Source: Variovorax fucosicus (lineage in GTDB: Bacteria > Pseudomonadota > Gammaproteobacteria > Burkholderiales > Burkholderiaceae_C). Taken from it: 64,000 nucleotides of DNA. Shown piece after piece: positions 44,182-53,476 of the stretch. The position numbers were made by a program, and so were the translations under genes. The stretch is from positions 496,001 through 560,000 of the forward strand of contig NZ_JASZYU010000001.1 of the NCBI RefSeq assembly GCF_030316825.1. The letters run 5' to 3'. Each line of letters opens with the position of its first letter. The first letter of the stretch is position 1. Below the pieces are notes generated by a model, which saw only the letters and a program-made list of their open reading frames with translations, was not told where the DNA came from and ran no database searches.

Positions 44182-45411
44182 ATGACCACCCAAAAGGGCC
44201 CGCTGTCGCACGTCAAGGTGCTGGACCTGAGCCGCATCCTCGCCGCACCCTGGGCCAGCCAGATCCTCGCCGACCTCGGCGCCGAAGTGATCAAGGTCGA
44301 GCGGCCCGGCGCCGGCGACGACACACGCACGTGGGGCCCCCCGTTCCTGAAAGATGCCGAAGGCAAGGACACGAAGGAAGCCGGCTACTACCTGGCCGTC
44401 AATCGCGGCAAGCGCTCGATCACCGTCAGCCTGGAAAAGCCGGAGGGCCAGAAGATCGTCAAGGAACTCGCCGCAAGCGCCGACATCGTGCTCGAGAACT
44501 ACAAGGCCGGCACGCTGGCGCGCTACGGCCTTGACGAAGCGTCGCTGCGCAAGATCAATCCGCGCCTGATCTATTGCTCCGTCACCGGCTTCGGCCAGAC
44601 CGGCCCGCGGCGCGACCAGCCGGCCTACGACTTTCTGATCCAGGCCATGGGCGGCCTGATGAGCGTCACCGGCGAGCGGGACGACCGCCCTGGTGGCGGG
44701 CCGCAGAAGGTCGGCATTCCGATCGTCGATCTGATGACCGGCATGTACGCCGCCGTCTCGGTGCTGGCCGCGCTGGCGCGCCGCAACGAAACCGGTGTCG
44801 GCGACAGCATCGACATCGCCATGCTCGATGTGCAGGTCGCCACGTTGTCCAACCAGGCGATGAACTACCTGGTATCGGGCAATCTGCCGCGCCGCAACGG
44901 GAATGCCCATCCCAACATCCAGCCGCAGGATGTCTATGCCTGCGCCGACGGCGACGTGATCCTGGTGGTCGGCAACGACGGCCAGTTCGCCAAGCTGTGT
45001 CAGGTTTTCGGCCAGCCGGACTGGGCCACCGACCAGCGCTTTGCCACCAACGCCCAGCGCGTGCGCAACATCGGCGAGTTGTCGGCCCTGCTGCGCGACG
45101 CGTTCGCGGCATGGGAGCGGGAAAAGCTGATCGTCGCGCTCGACAAGGCCGGTGTGCCCTGTGGCCCCATCAACACAGTGGCTGACGTGTTCGAGGACTC
45201 GCAGGTCAAGGCGCGCGGCATGCTTGGCCACGTGCCGCATCCGAGCGGCGTCGATGTACCGCAAGTGCGCAGCCCGATGCGGTTTGCCGACGCGCCGCTG
45301 CAGACGCAGGCCGCGCCGCCACTGCTGGGCCAGCACAGCGATGCCATCCTCGCTGAATTGGGTTACGGCGCCGGTGACATCGAGAGCCTGCGCAGCGCCG
45401 GAGCGATCTGA
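44182..45411 (+). CDS. CaiB/BaiF family CoA transferase
   Basis: The 409-residue type III CoA transferase moves CoA from a donor thioester to a carboxylic acid. It has LDLSRILAAPWASQILADLGAEVIKVER at the start (nucleotide region of CoA) and the catalytic Asp in PAYDFLIQAMGGLM. A conserved GxGDSIDIAM and a C-terminal swapped half (RSPMRFAD) are also visible. GGAG precedes the ATG. The stop and the GST start share bases, so the two genes are tightly coupled. Substrate is unknown. Confidence 0.92.
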   Translation: MTTQKGPLSHVKVLDLSRILAAPWASQILADLGAEVIKVERPGAGDDTRTWGPPFLKDAEGKDTKEAGYYLAVNRGKRSITVSLEKPEGQKIVKELAASADIVLENYKAGTLARYGLDEASLRKINPRLIYCSVTGFGQTGPRRDQPAYDFLIQAMGGLMSVTGERDDRPGGGPQKVGIPIVDLMTGMYAAVSVLAALARRNETGVGDSIDIAMLDVQVATLSNQAMNYLVSGNLPRRNGNAHPNIQPQDVYACADGDVILVVGNDGQFAKLCQVFGQPDWATDQRFATNAQRVRNIGELSALLRDAFAAWEREKLIVALDKAGVPCGPINTVADVFEDSQVKARGMLGHVPHPSGVDVPQVRSPMRFADAPLQTQAAPPLLGQHSDAILAELGYGAGDIESLRSAGAI

Positions 45412-46028
45412 TGGCCGCCACGATGAAGTTGCACTGGTCGCCGAAGTCGCCGTATGTGCGCAAAGTGATGGTTTGCGCTTACGAGCTGGGACTGACGCCC
45501 CGGCTGGAGCTGGTGCGCTCAGTCGCCGCGATGCTCAAGCCCAACCCGGCCATCATGGCGGACAACCCACTGTCCAAGATTCCGACCCTTGTGCGCGAAG
45601 ACGGCGGCACGTTGTTCGATTCGGTTGTGATCTGCGAGTACCTGAACGACATTGCCGGTGGCCAGCTCTTTCCCCGCGAAGGCGCCGCGAAATGGCAGGC
45701 ACTGCGCTGGCACGCTTTGGGTGACGGGCTGCTGGACGCGCTGATCCTTTGGCGCAACGAGCGCGAACGCGAAGCGCCGCTGCAGCCGCTGGTGGATGCT
45801 TTCGAGCTGAAGACGCGGGCCTGCCTGAAACTGCTCGACGAGGAAGCGCAAGCGCTCGGACAGGCGCCGCTGACGATCGGCTCGATCACGATGGGCTGCG
45901 CGCTCGGTTATCTCGACTACCGCTTCGAGGCCTTTGGCTGGCGGGAGCAGGCGCCGCGCCTGGCGGCCTGGTACGCCACGCTGCAGGCACGCCCCTCCTT
46001 CCAGAACACAGAGGCCATCGACGGCTGA
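45411..46028 (+). CDS. Glutathione S-transferase family protein
   Basis: The 205-residue protein has the thioredoxin-like N-terminal half with WSPKSPYVRKVMVCA (Ser at the usual activating position), NPLSKIPTLV containing the cis-Pro, and DSVVICEYLND. A helical C-terminal half follows. It may conjugate, isomerise or dehalogenate a substrate with glutathione. The start overlaps the CaiB/BaiF stop, and a Bug receptor follows 15 bases later, so all three are probably one operon. Confidence 0.88.
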   Translation: MAATMKLHWSPKSPYVRKVMVCAYELGLTPRLELVRSVAAMLKPNPAIMADNPLSKIPTLVREDGGTLFDSVVICEYLNDIAGGQLFPREGAAKWQALRWHALGDGLLDALILWRNEREREAPLQPLVDAFELKTRACLKLLDEEAQALGQAPLTIGSITMGCALGYLDYRFEAFGWREQAPRLAAWYATLQARPSFQNTEAIDG

Positions 46029-46042
46029 AAGCACACTGAGCC

Positions 46043-47005
46043 ATGACACTCACTCGATTCAAAGCCGCTTTCTGTGCCGCGCTGCTGGCCTGCTCCGGGC
46101 TCGCCACCGCTGCGTTTCCGGACAGGCCGGTGCGCCTGATCGTTCCCTTCCCGGCCGGTGGCGCAGCCGACGTCATGGCGCGCGGCATGGCCCAGCGCCT
46201 CGGCGCCGAGCTGGGCCAACCCATCGTCATCGACAACCGCGGTGGCGCCGGTGGCACAACGGCCGCCGAAGGCGCGGCCAAGTCCCCGGCCGACGGCTAC
46301 ACGCTGTTCTTCGGCACGATGGGCACGCACGCGATCAACCCCGCGCTCTATGCGAAGCTGCGCTACGACCCGCTGAAGGACTTCGCGCCGATCAGCCTCA
46401 CGCACACCACGCCTCGCGTGCTGGTGGTCGGACCCTCGGTTCCGGCGAAAAGCATCGCGGAACTGATCGCATTGGCAAAGAAGGGCACCCTCACCTACGG
46501 CTCTGCCGGCAGCGGCAGCTCAAGTCACCTGGCGGGCGCACTGTTCGAAGCGCTCACTGGCGTGAAAATGCTCCACGTCCCCTACAAGGGAAGCTCACCG
46601 CTCCTGGTGGACCTGCTTGCGGGCCGGGTGGACCTGACGTTTGACTCGTACGCCGTTTACGAGCAGCACATCAAGAATGGAAAGGTAAGAGCACTGGGCG
46701 TCACGTCGACAACGCGGATGGGTGCGCTGCCGCAGGTGCCAACGATCGCCGAGGCAGGCGTCAAGGGCTACGACGTGTCCAACTGGCTGGGGCTGTTCGC
46801 ACCCGCCGGCACGCCGAAAGACGTGTTGATCAAGATCCACTCGGCACTCGGCCGCGCGATGGCCGCCCCCGAGCTCAAGAAGCAGTTGGTGGCTCTTGGC
46901 ATCGAGCCCACCTTCGGCACGCCCGAGGAGTTTGCCGCGCTGATCCGCGCCGAATTGCCGAAGTGGGCCGAGATCGTCAAGAAGTCAGGCGCATCCGTGG
47001 AATAG
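46043..47005 (+). CDS. Bug-family tripartite tricarboxylate receptor
   Basis: The 320-residue protein has a signal ending near LATAAFP, then VRLIVPFPAGGAADVMA, VIDNRGGAGGTTAA and DGYTLFFG. LPKWAEIVKKSGASVE is the usual C-terminus. It is the distal gene of the CaiB/BaiF-GST operon, and with the divergent Bug gene gives two receptors around one transferase. No TctAB permease genes are visible, which is common for this hugely expanded family in Burkholderiales. Confidence 0.9.
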   Translation: MTLTRFKAAFCAALLACSGLATAAFPDRPVRLIVPFPAGGAADVMARGMAQRLGAELGQPIVIDNRGGAGGTTAAEGAAKSPADGYTLFFGTMGTHAINPALYAKLRYDPLKDFAPISLTHTTPRVLVVGPSVPAKSIAELIALAKKGTLTYGSAGSGSSSHLAGALFEALTGVKMLHVPYKGSSPLLVDLLAGRVDLTFDSYAVYEQHIKNGKVRALGVTSTTRMGALPQVPTIAEAGVKGYDVSNWLGLFAPAGTPKDVLIKIHSALGRAMAAPELKKQLVALGIEPTFGTPEEFAALIRAELPKWAEIVKKSGASVE

Positions 47006-47140
47006 GGTGCCTTTGAACCACGCGAGCGCTTCGAGCTGCTCGCCAACCGCGGCAGGCCGGAGACTGCTGGAACCACTGTCTTGCTGCCGTCCTCCGGTCA
47101 GGTTCTGGCCTGCCCTGAGCAGGGGCTGAATTCGATGGGG

Positions 47141-48565
47141 TCAAGGCGGAGTGCCCGACCCGCCTCTCAGTCGGCCGAAACGCGTGCCGTCATCTACCTG
47201 AGTTTCGAACTGGAGCAGTGCCAACAGTTGGCGAACCTTGACGCCTTGCGGTCGAGCCAGGTTGTCGCGAAGTGGTACCAAGCGCTCTTCCGGAAGGATG
47301 CCCCTGGTGCATTGTTCGAATTTGACCTGCCGCTCCAACGCCGAAAACGGATTCAGAAATGACCCTTTGGCGTTGTGAACTGAGCGCACCAAGCGCCGTC
47401 CGTTCTTCAAGGTCACGGCGGTGGTGTGGGGGAGCAGCTGTGTTGCGGTTTCTACGCGTGTCGAATCCAGGCGCATTTCGACGCGTGGCATGAGGCGTCG
47501 CGTCGCATCGTCCTGCACCGCTTGCGGCGTGAAGTCGGCCAACGTGACTGTGCCGTAACGGAGCATCGTTGCCACCGCGTAGGGCATCGAGAACATGGCC
47601 TCGCGCGGATCCCGGGGTTCTGGGTATTTGAGGTTCACCAGGTTGACGCGCCCGACCAGTGTTTCGACACGCTCCACGTCCTCCATGCCGAATCGGTGTT
47701 CGGTGGCGAGGGCTTGTAACGCGTCCAGGCAGCGGTGTGTGGACGCGCAGTTGGGATACAGCTTGAACGCCAGGCCGTGGCTGTCGATCGCCAGCGGGCC
47801 GTCGTCGACCACAGCCACGGACCGCCAGTCGGCCGCCGAGTCCCCGGCATAAAGTACGCCAAACCCATGCGGGCCTTCCAGGGCTTTATCGCTGCCCGTG
47901 ACGCCCGACGCTGCAAGCGATGCGGCCAGGACACCGCCTTGAGCCGCCAGTCCGGCATGTACGGGTTTCGTGTCGGTGCCGAACTGGACCTTGGGTCCAG
48001 CTGCCATGGAAACGGCCAGGCTCAGGGCATGCGTCATCCTGGCCGCGTCAAGCCCAAGCAGCCTGCCGCAAGCTACTGCAGCAGCGATCACTCCAATGGT
48101 TTGGGTGCCGTGCCAGCCTTTTTCGGCATGAGACCGGTCCATCGCCATCCCGACGCGGGCCATCACCTCGCTCCCGACTATCAGCGCGTCCAGCACCGCA
48201 TCCAGCGTGGCGTCGATCTCGTGGGCTTGCGCCAGGATGGCTGGGATCACAGCGCAGCCAAAATGACCGCCGGCGACGAAAAACATCTCATCCAGCTCCC
48301 GCGCATGGGCGGCCGTGCCATTGGCCAGTGCACTGAAGGCGGCACAAGACCCGGTGCTGCTGCCCACCACCGGGACCGGACCCGTGGCGCGCAATCCCGC
48401 CCGTACTGAGGCGCAAACCGGGTCCCCAGCGCCTGCCACCATGGCGGCGATGGTGTCCTCCAGGGAGTGCTCCGCCGTGCGCAGGGTGGATGCACCCCAT
48501 TGATTGGGGACCGTGGCAGCCCAGTGCGCGAGAACCTGGGTAGCGGGGACGGGGGAACTGAGCAT
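47141..48565 (-). CDS. MmgE/PrpD family protein
   Basis: The 474-residue protein shows the all-helical MmgE/PrpD N-terminal domain (NGTAAHARELDEMFFVAGGHFG and GWHGTQTIGVIAAA) and the smaller alpha-beta lid (KLYPNCASTHRCLDAL). The family includes 2-methylcitrate dehydratase, cis-aconitate decarboxylase and iminodisuccinate epimerase, so substrate assignment is open. AAGGA precedes the ATG by five bases. It is the last gene of a minus-strand operon after a Bug receptor and an N-formylglutamate-amidohydrolase-like gene. Confidence 0.85.
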   Translation of the reverse strand: MLSSPVPATQVLAHWAATVPNQWGASTLRTAEHSLEDTIAAMVAGAGDPVCASVRAGLRATGPVPVVGSSTGSCAAFSALANGTAAHARELDEMFFVAGGHFGCAVIPAILAQAHEIDATLDAVLDALIVGSEVMARVGMAMDRSHAEKGWHGTQTIGVIAAAVACGRLLGLDAARMTHALSLAVSMAAGPKVQFGTDTKPVHAGLAAQGGVLAASLAASGVTGSDKALEGPHGFGVLYAGDSAADWRSVAVVDDGPLAIDSHGLAFKLYPNCASTHRCLDALQALATEHRFGMEDVERVETLVGRVNLVNLKYPEPRDPREAMFSMPYAVATMLRYGTVTLADFTPQAVQDDATRRLMPRVEMRLDSTRVETATQLLPHTTAVTLKNGRRLVRSVHNAKGSFLNPFSALERQVKFEQCTRGILPEERLVPLRDNLARPQGVKVRQLLALLQFETQVDDGTRFGRLRGGSGTPP

Positions 48566-48675
48566 GCTTGTCCTTGGGGCGTGTTTTGGTATGTGGCTGC
48601 GCCTATCAGCGCAGCCGGGTGTGGAGCAAATGGCAGACACGCAGCAGCAGGTCTACGCGAGAAGGCAAGGCAAGC

Positions 48676-49650
48676 TCAGTCGAGCTTCACTCCGGCGTTG
48701 CGGATCACAGCGCCCCATTTCTTGGCCTCGCTGTCGATATGCGTCTTGAAAAACTCGGGCGTCCCGCCCAGCGCCACCTGTCCCACTTGCGCGAATTCGG
48801 CTTTGGTCGCAGGTGCCTGCAACCAGTTGTTGATCTCGCGGTTCAGGCGCAGGACCACAGGCTGGGGCGTGCCGGCAGGCGCCACAATGCCCCCCCAGGC
48901 CTCCACCTCGAACCCGGCAATGCCCGCCTCCTCCATCGTAGGTACATCGGGCAGCAGCGCCGAGCGCCGTTTACTGGTAACTGCGAGCGGGCGCACCTTG
49001 CCTGACTTGATGGCGCCCACCATGGACGGCAGGTTGTCGAACATGAAGTCGATCTGCCCGCCGATCAGGTCGGTCTGTGCCTGCGGGGCGCCGCGGTAGG
49101 GGATGTGGTTGAAGCTGATGCCGGCCTTCCCCTTGAGGATTTCGCCGCTGAGGTGGCTGGTGGTGCCGTTGCCGCCCGAGCCCATGCTCAAGCGGTCCGG
49201 GTGGCTTTTGGCGTAGATGACCAGTTCGCGCACCGAGGCGGCGGGCAGGCCCTGGCGGACCACCAGCACATTGGGCACCTGCGAGAGCACGGCCACGGGC
49301 GCCAGGTCCTTGTCGGGGTCGTAGGGCATCTTGGCGATCAGGCCGCGGTTGATCGCCATGGTCACGATGTTGCCGAAGCCCAGCGTGTAGCCATCGGGTT
49401 TGGCTGTGGCCACTGCCTGCATTGCAATGGTGCCTGCCGCGCCGGGGCGGTTCTCGACGATCACCGATTGCTTGAGTTTGTCCTGCAGGTAGTAGGCGAG
49501 TTTGCGGCTGGTCTGGTCGGGCGTGCCGCCAGCGGCCGAGGGCACGATCAGCTTGATGGGCTGGGCGGCGGGCCAGTCCGCCGCCAGGGCGTTGTTGGCC
49601 AGCGCGGCCGCAGCCAGCAGCAGCGCAATGAATGTTTGAAATTTCGGCAT
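48676..49650 (-). CDS. Bug-family tripartite tricarboxylate receptor
   Basis: The 324-residue precursor has a signal ending near NNALAADWP, then PIKLIVPSAAGGTPDQTS, VIVENRPGAAGTIAM, and TDLIGGQIDFMFDN in the second lobe. GGAG six bases before the ATG fixes the start over an upstream TTG. It sits between an NFGA-type hydrolase and an MmgE/PrpD gene, so its ligand is probably the acid or amide handled by those two enzymes. Confidence 0.9.
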   Translation of the reverse strand: MPKFQTFIALLLAAAALANNALAADWPAAQPIKLIVPSAAGGTPDQTSRKLAYYLQDKLKQSVIVENRPGAAGTIAMQAVATAKPDGYTLGFGNIVTMAINRGLIAKMPYDPDKDLAPVAVLSQVPNVLVVRQGLPAASVRELVIYAKSHPDRLSMGSGGNGTTSHLSGEILKGKAGISFNHIPYRGAPQAQTDLIGGQIDFMFDNLPSMVGAIKSGKVRPLAVTSKRRSALLPDVPTMEEAGIAGFEVEAWGGIVAPAGTPQPVVLRLNREINNWLQAPATKAEFAQVGQVALGGTPEFFKTHIDSEAKKWGAVIRNAGVKLD

Positions 49651-49671
49651 TTGCAACTCCAAGGTTTTTTT

Positions 49672-50547
49672 CTAGCGGACAGCGGTGACGGTGTGAATGT
49701 GAGTGGCGATCTCGCAAAGAGCTTCGGCGATGTCCTCGCGCACAGCGTTGGCGCGCGGCAGCAGTTCGCGCGTCTTTTCGTTCAGGTAGATCGCACGGTT
49801 CAGTTCAATCTGCAGGCTTTGATGTCCGCGTGCTGGTACGCCGAATTCGCGCAGCAGGTCCTGGCCCGCATACGGGTCGTTGATGGCGACGCTATAGCCC
49901 AGTTGGCGAAATGCCCCGGCCACCACTTCGGTAAAGGCTGCGCTGCAGCTCTGGGTGTTCAGGTTGCCCAGCACCACGTCAGCCAGCGGCCCGGGTGCCA
50001 CACGGCCAAGCCGCTCGTAGGCGTTGCTTGGCATCGAGTGCAGATTCAGGTGCCAGCGCGGGCCTTGAGGGGCCGCTGCCTCCAGCGCCTGCGCCAGCGC
50101 GCGTCGGTAAGGTCGCCAGTAATGCTCAATGCGGTGCGTAATCTCCCGCGCCGCCAGGCGGCGTGCGTAGATGGGCTGGCGCGCAGGCGTAAGGCTGGAC
50201 ACCAGCCCGTTGCCCAACGCCAGGGTGCGGGCTGCAGGTGCCGCCCCGCCAGGCCAGGTGTCAGCCAGCATGGCGACATCGATGTCATGCTCATGGCGAT
50301 TCGGATCGATGTAGCTGCGCGGGAACGTGGCGTGCACCAGGGTGCCGCCCACGCGCGGCACGGCGTCCCACAGCCACTGCACGTGCGTGTCCTCGAGTTT
50401 GCGCAGCTCGGTGGCTTCCACGGCGTAGTCGAAGTCGGCCGGGTAGTCGGTGCCGCTGTGCGGCGAGTCGCACACCAGGGCAATGGCTGGCGCGGCTGGA
50501 GGCAACACCAGGACGGGTAAAGCAGGTCGGGAGGCTTCGGGTGGCAT
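49672..50547 (-). CDS. N-formylglutamate amidohydrolase family protein
   Basis: The 291-residue protein has LVCDSPHSGTDYP near the N-terminus, EDTHVQWLWDA, SYIDPNRHEHDID and the metal-site-like LNLHSMPS. A late HQSLQIELNRAIYL follows, all as in the NFGA/HutG-type hydrolase family. Classic members split N-formylglutamate in histidine degradation, but no hut genes are here, so another N-acyl substrate is likely. It is the first gene of the operon and diverges from a LysR gene. Confidence 0.87.
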   Translation of the reverse strand: MPPEASRPALPVLVLPPAAPAIALVCDSPHSGTDYPADFDYAVEATELRKLEDTHVQWLWDAVPRVGGTLVHATFPRSYIDPNRHEHDIDVAMLADTWPGGAAPAARTLALGNGLVSSLTPARQPIYARRLAAREITHRIEHYWRPYRRALAQALEAAAPQGPRWHLNLHSMPSNAYERLGRVAPGPLADVVLGNLNTQSCSAAFTEVVAGAFRQLGYSVAINDPYAGQDLLREFGVPARGHQSLQIELNRAIYLNEKTRELLPRANAVREDIAEALCEIATHIHTVTAVR

Positions 50548-50632
50548 CGCGGTTTCTCAATTGATGGAAGACGAGCGAAGCGTAGACAGCCTGGGCCTTG
50601 AAGGCGAACGACAATTTGATCCATGCTGATAA

Positions 50633-50647
50633 CCTGATGTAATCAGG
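50633..50647. promoter_or_regulatory. CCTGAT-GTA-ATCAGG inverted repeat, candidate LysR site
   Basis: A perfect inverted repeat with a three-base centre ends two bases before the LysR start codon, overlapping its ribosome-binding region. It lies in the divergent gap to the amidohydrolase operon and suits autoregulation. Confidence 0.45.
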
Positions 50648-50649
50648 GC

Positions 50650-51573
50650 ATGCGGTTCAAATCTCCTTCATTGCCCGAGTTGCATGCGTTCCTGACGGTG
50701 TGTCAACTGGGCAGCTTTCGCCGGGCGGCCGACGTGCTCTGCGTAACGCAGGCGGCCGTGAGCCGCGCGGTGCAGCGGCTGGAGCAGCGTCTGGAATGCA
50801 CGCTGCTAGACCGTTCGGGCCCGCGGGTACAGCCGACGGTGCGCGGCCGCGAATTTCAGGCACTGGTGGAAGTGCACGTGGCGGGACTGGAAATCGCCAT
50901 CGGCCAATTCGGTGCGCGCGCCGCGCCGCGCAAGCTGCGCGTGAGCGTGTTGCCCACGCTGGGTACGCGCTGGCTGGTGCCACGGCTCGGACAGTTTCGG
51001 GCCTTGCACCCGGACATCGAAATCGAGCTTCGGCCGTTCCATCACGACGAAAACTTTACGCGCGACGATGTGGATCTGTGGATCCACTTGAAGCGCCCAG
51101 CGCGGGCCTGGCCGCGCGGCATCCGTGCGCAGTACCTGCTGGGGCGCGAGATCTTGCCCGCCTGTACACCGGCGCTCGCGGCCGGCCTTCGCCAGCCGCG
51201 AGACCTTCTCAAGCTAACTCTGCTGCAGCACATCAACTACCCTGGCAACTGGGCGCTGTGGCTGAACAAAGCCGGCCACGTTGAGACACCCCCCAAGCTG
51301 GGTCCAGGTTTTGATTTGGGCAACAACCTGATCGTTGCGGCCTGTGCTGGCATGGGCGCGATCGTGATTCACCCCGTGCTGATCGAAGCCGAACTGGCAT
51401 CGGGCCAGCTTGTGCTGCCGTTCAGCCCGGCCGTTGTCACGGACCGCGGCTATTACCTCGGCAGCCGCGCAGCACTGGCCGAAAACGAGGCGGTGGAGCA
51501 GTTCACGCGCTGGCTGCTGGACGAGTCAAAAGCCAGTACAGACCGCTTCGTCACCACATCGCGCCGGCTTTGA
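50650..51573 (+). CDS. LysR-type regulator (GcvA-like)
   Basis: The 307-residue protein has an N-terminal helix-turn-helix (GSFRRAADVLCVTQAAVSRAVQRLE) and an effector-binding domain beginning APRKLRVSVLPTLGTRWLVPRL, the style of the GcvA/AmpR branch. It is divergent from the NFGA/Bug/MmgE operon and is the obvious candidate regulator of that operon. Downstream lies a 181-base gap before the opposing tannase-like gene, in which I see no gene. Confidence 0.88.
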   Translation: MRFKSPSLPELHAFLTVCQLGSFRRAADVLCVTQAAVSRAVQRLEQRLECTLLDRSGPRVQPTVRGREFQALVEVHVAGLEIAIGQFGARAAPRKLRVSVLPTLGTRWLVPRLGQFRALHPDIEIELRPFHHDENFTRDDVDLWIHLKRPARAWPRGIRAQYLLGREILPACTPALAAGLRQPRDLLKLTLLQHINYPGNWALWLNKAGHVETPPKLGPGFDLGNNLIVAACAGMGAIVIHPVLIEAELASGQLVLPFSPAVVTDRGYYLGSRAALAENEAVEQFTRWLLDESKASTDRFVTTSRRL

Positions 51574-51754
51574 TTCTCAGCGCCAGGCATGTCGCAGCGG
51601 CTCGGCTCGATACTGCCACTGGGCTTACCCCGTGCATAAGCAAAAGGTCGAGTGCGCCCCGGTGCGCCGCCTGGTTCGCACCCTTGCTGACCCTCCTTCC
51701 TTCCGAGCGGCGGAACCCGTCGACGGAAGCCGCATGCGGTGGCGCCCCCGGGTT

Positions 51755-53476
51755 CTATTCGCAGCGGAAGCTTGCCGCGTCGTTGATGTCTCCCGTGCCC
51801 CGGTAGCGCGCCTGTTTCGGATGCGGGCACAAGGGCCGGCTGCGTGCCGCGACATTGAAGTACGAAGGCGTACTGGCCTTGGCGGTCACGCTGTCGGGTG
51901 CCTTGCCTTCCTCGACCCACTGCACCAGCGGCGCCAGCATGTCGAAGCTGTCGGTGGCTGGGCCGCCGCGGCAATGGTTCATGCCCGGCACCACGTACAT
52001 GCGCGCGAAGTCCTGCGCGCTGCCGCCCATCCGGGCGTTCATGCCGTCGTACCAGCGCAGCGTGTCGTTGAGCGAAATCGATGAATCAGCGCCGCCGTGA
52101 TAAACCATCAGCTTGCCATTGCGCCCTTTGAAGGGCGCCAGGTCGGTGCTGTCCGTGAAGTACATCGATGCTGCCGACTGCGTGAAGGTCGGGCTGGTGC
52201 CGTAGATCTTCGCCACCTCGGTATCGAAGTTGTAGGCCAGCGAGAAAGGCAGCGCATCGGCGGCCGTGAAGGGCTGCACCGGCGCCGAGGAGTAGAGCAC
52301 CGCGATCGCCGCGACGAAATTCAGCTTGATCGCATTGTTGGTCGGCGCCGTGGCCGATCCGATCCACCAGGAACGCCAGCCCGGGTTGTACTCGGTCGCT
52401 GACGATTGACCGCCCAGGCCGGGATCCCAGGGCCAGTCGGAATAGAGCGGGTGGCCGCGCGAGTCGGTGGCGCCGGCGTAGGCTTTTTCCAGTGTGCCGA
52501 TCTGATCGCCCGACAGGCAACCGGGCGTCTTGGCGCCGCTGCATTGCGCCGCCCGCAACTCGGCCCGCACGCGTGGCGTGGTGCAGGCGGGCAGGTTGTC
52601 GACGATGCCATCCGCCAGGCCATCGAGCGCATCGCAGGCTTTCAGCACGGCGTTGCGCACCAGCAGCAGATCGGGGTCGCTGAAGCTGCGGCCGATGGCC
52701 GGCTGGCCGTCGGGCAGCCGCTGGCCGCTTCGTGCGGCGAGCCCGGCAAACAGTTGCGTGGTATGGATGCCGGCCATCGGCCCGAGCGGCAGGTGCAGCG
52801 TAGGGGCGCCGGCGACGATACCGTCGTAGTGCTGCGGAAAGCGTTGCGACATGAGCAGTGCCTCGCGCCCGCCTTCGGAGCAGCCCTCGAAATAGGCGTA
52901 GCGCTGCGGCTGGCCGTAGTAGGCCTGCGCCAGCGCCTTGCCGGCGCGCGTGACCTGGTCGTAGGCGCCGTAGGCGAAGTCGACGCGCGCCTGCGGGTCG
53001 AGCCCAAAGGCCGCGGTCGCGCCGGCGTCGGCGCGGCTGTTGCGCGCGTTGTCGTGTCCGGAATCGGTGCCGATCGTGGCGTAGCCCTGCTTCATGACGT
53101 CGACCGGGTCGACCAGCGTGCCGTTGATGCCGCCGCCGCCCCTCATGTAGAAGCGCCGGTTCCAGTCTTGCGGAAGGCGCAACCGGAAGCGGATGGCGTA
53201 GGGCTGGCCGTCCACGCCGGTGCGGGCATTGATGTCGCCGTCGATCCGGCAGTGTGCCGGCAGCGCATCGGCTGCTGCTTCGAACACGGCGCTGCGGATC
53301 TGCGTGTGGGCCGGCAGTGCGGCCCCAAGGTGCGAGATGTCGGTCAGCGCCGCGCAAGCCTGCGGCCGGTTGGCCATCGCGCTGGGCACCACCTCGGCGC
53401 GGTTGCCGCAGGCGCCCAGCGCCAACGCGGCCGCCATGGCGCCAGCGATCGAACCGATGGAACTGGCGCGATTCAC
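51755..53476 (-). CDS. Tannase/feruloyl-esterase family lipoprotein
   Basis: The 573-residue protein has a lipobox LGAC near residue 27 and the tannase/feruloyl-esterase fold, with the nucleophile motif GCSEGGREALLMSQRF. The catalytic His lies beside Cys in PGMNHCRGG, matching the CS-D-HC arrangement of tannases. It also carries GGGGINGTLVDP and GTDSGHD. Membrane anchoring fits hydrolysis of aromatic esters outside the cytoplasm. A GTG start at 53476 overlaps the amidohydrolase stop. As the last gene of the operon it probably acts first on the substrate. Confidence 0.88.
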   Translation of the reverse strand: MNRASSIGSIAGAMAAALALGACGNRAEVVPSAMANRPQACAALTDISHLGAALPAHTQIRSAVFEAAADALPAHCRIDGDINARTGVDGQPYAIRFRLRLPQDWNRRFYMRGGGGINGTLVDPVDVMKQGYATIGTDSGHDNARNSRADAGATAAFGLDPQARVDFAYGAYDQVTRAGKALAQAYYGQPQRYAYFEGCSEGGREALLMSQRFPQHYDGIVAGAPTLHLPLGPMAGIHTTQLFAGLAARSGQRLPDGQPAIGRSFSDPDLLLVRNAVLKACDALDGLADGIVDNLPACTTPRVRAELRAAQCSGAKTPGCLSGDQIGTLEKAYAGATDSRGHPLYSDWPWDPGLGGQSSATEYNPGWRSWWIGSATAPTNNAIKLNFVAAIAVLYSSAPVQPFTAADALPFSLAYNFDTEVAKIYGTSPTFTQSAASMYFTDSTDLAPFKGRNGKLMVYHGGADSSISLNDTLRWYDGMNARMGGSAQDFARMYVVPGMNHCRGGPATDSFDMLAPLVQWVEEGKAPDSVTAKASTPSYFNVAARSRPLCPHPKQARYRGTGDINDAASFRCE

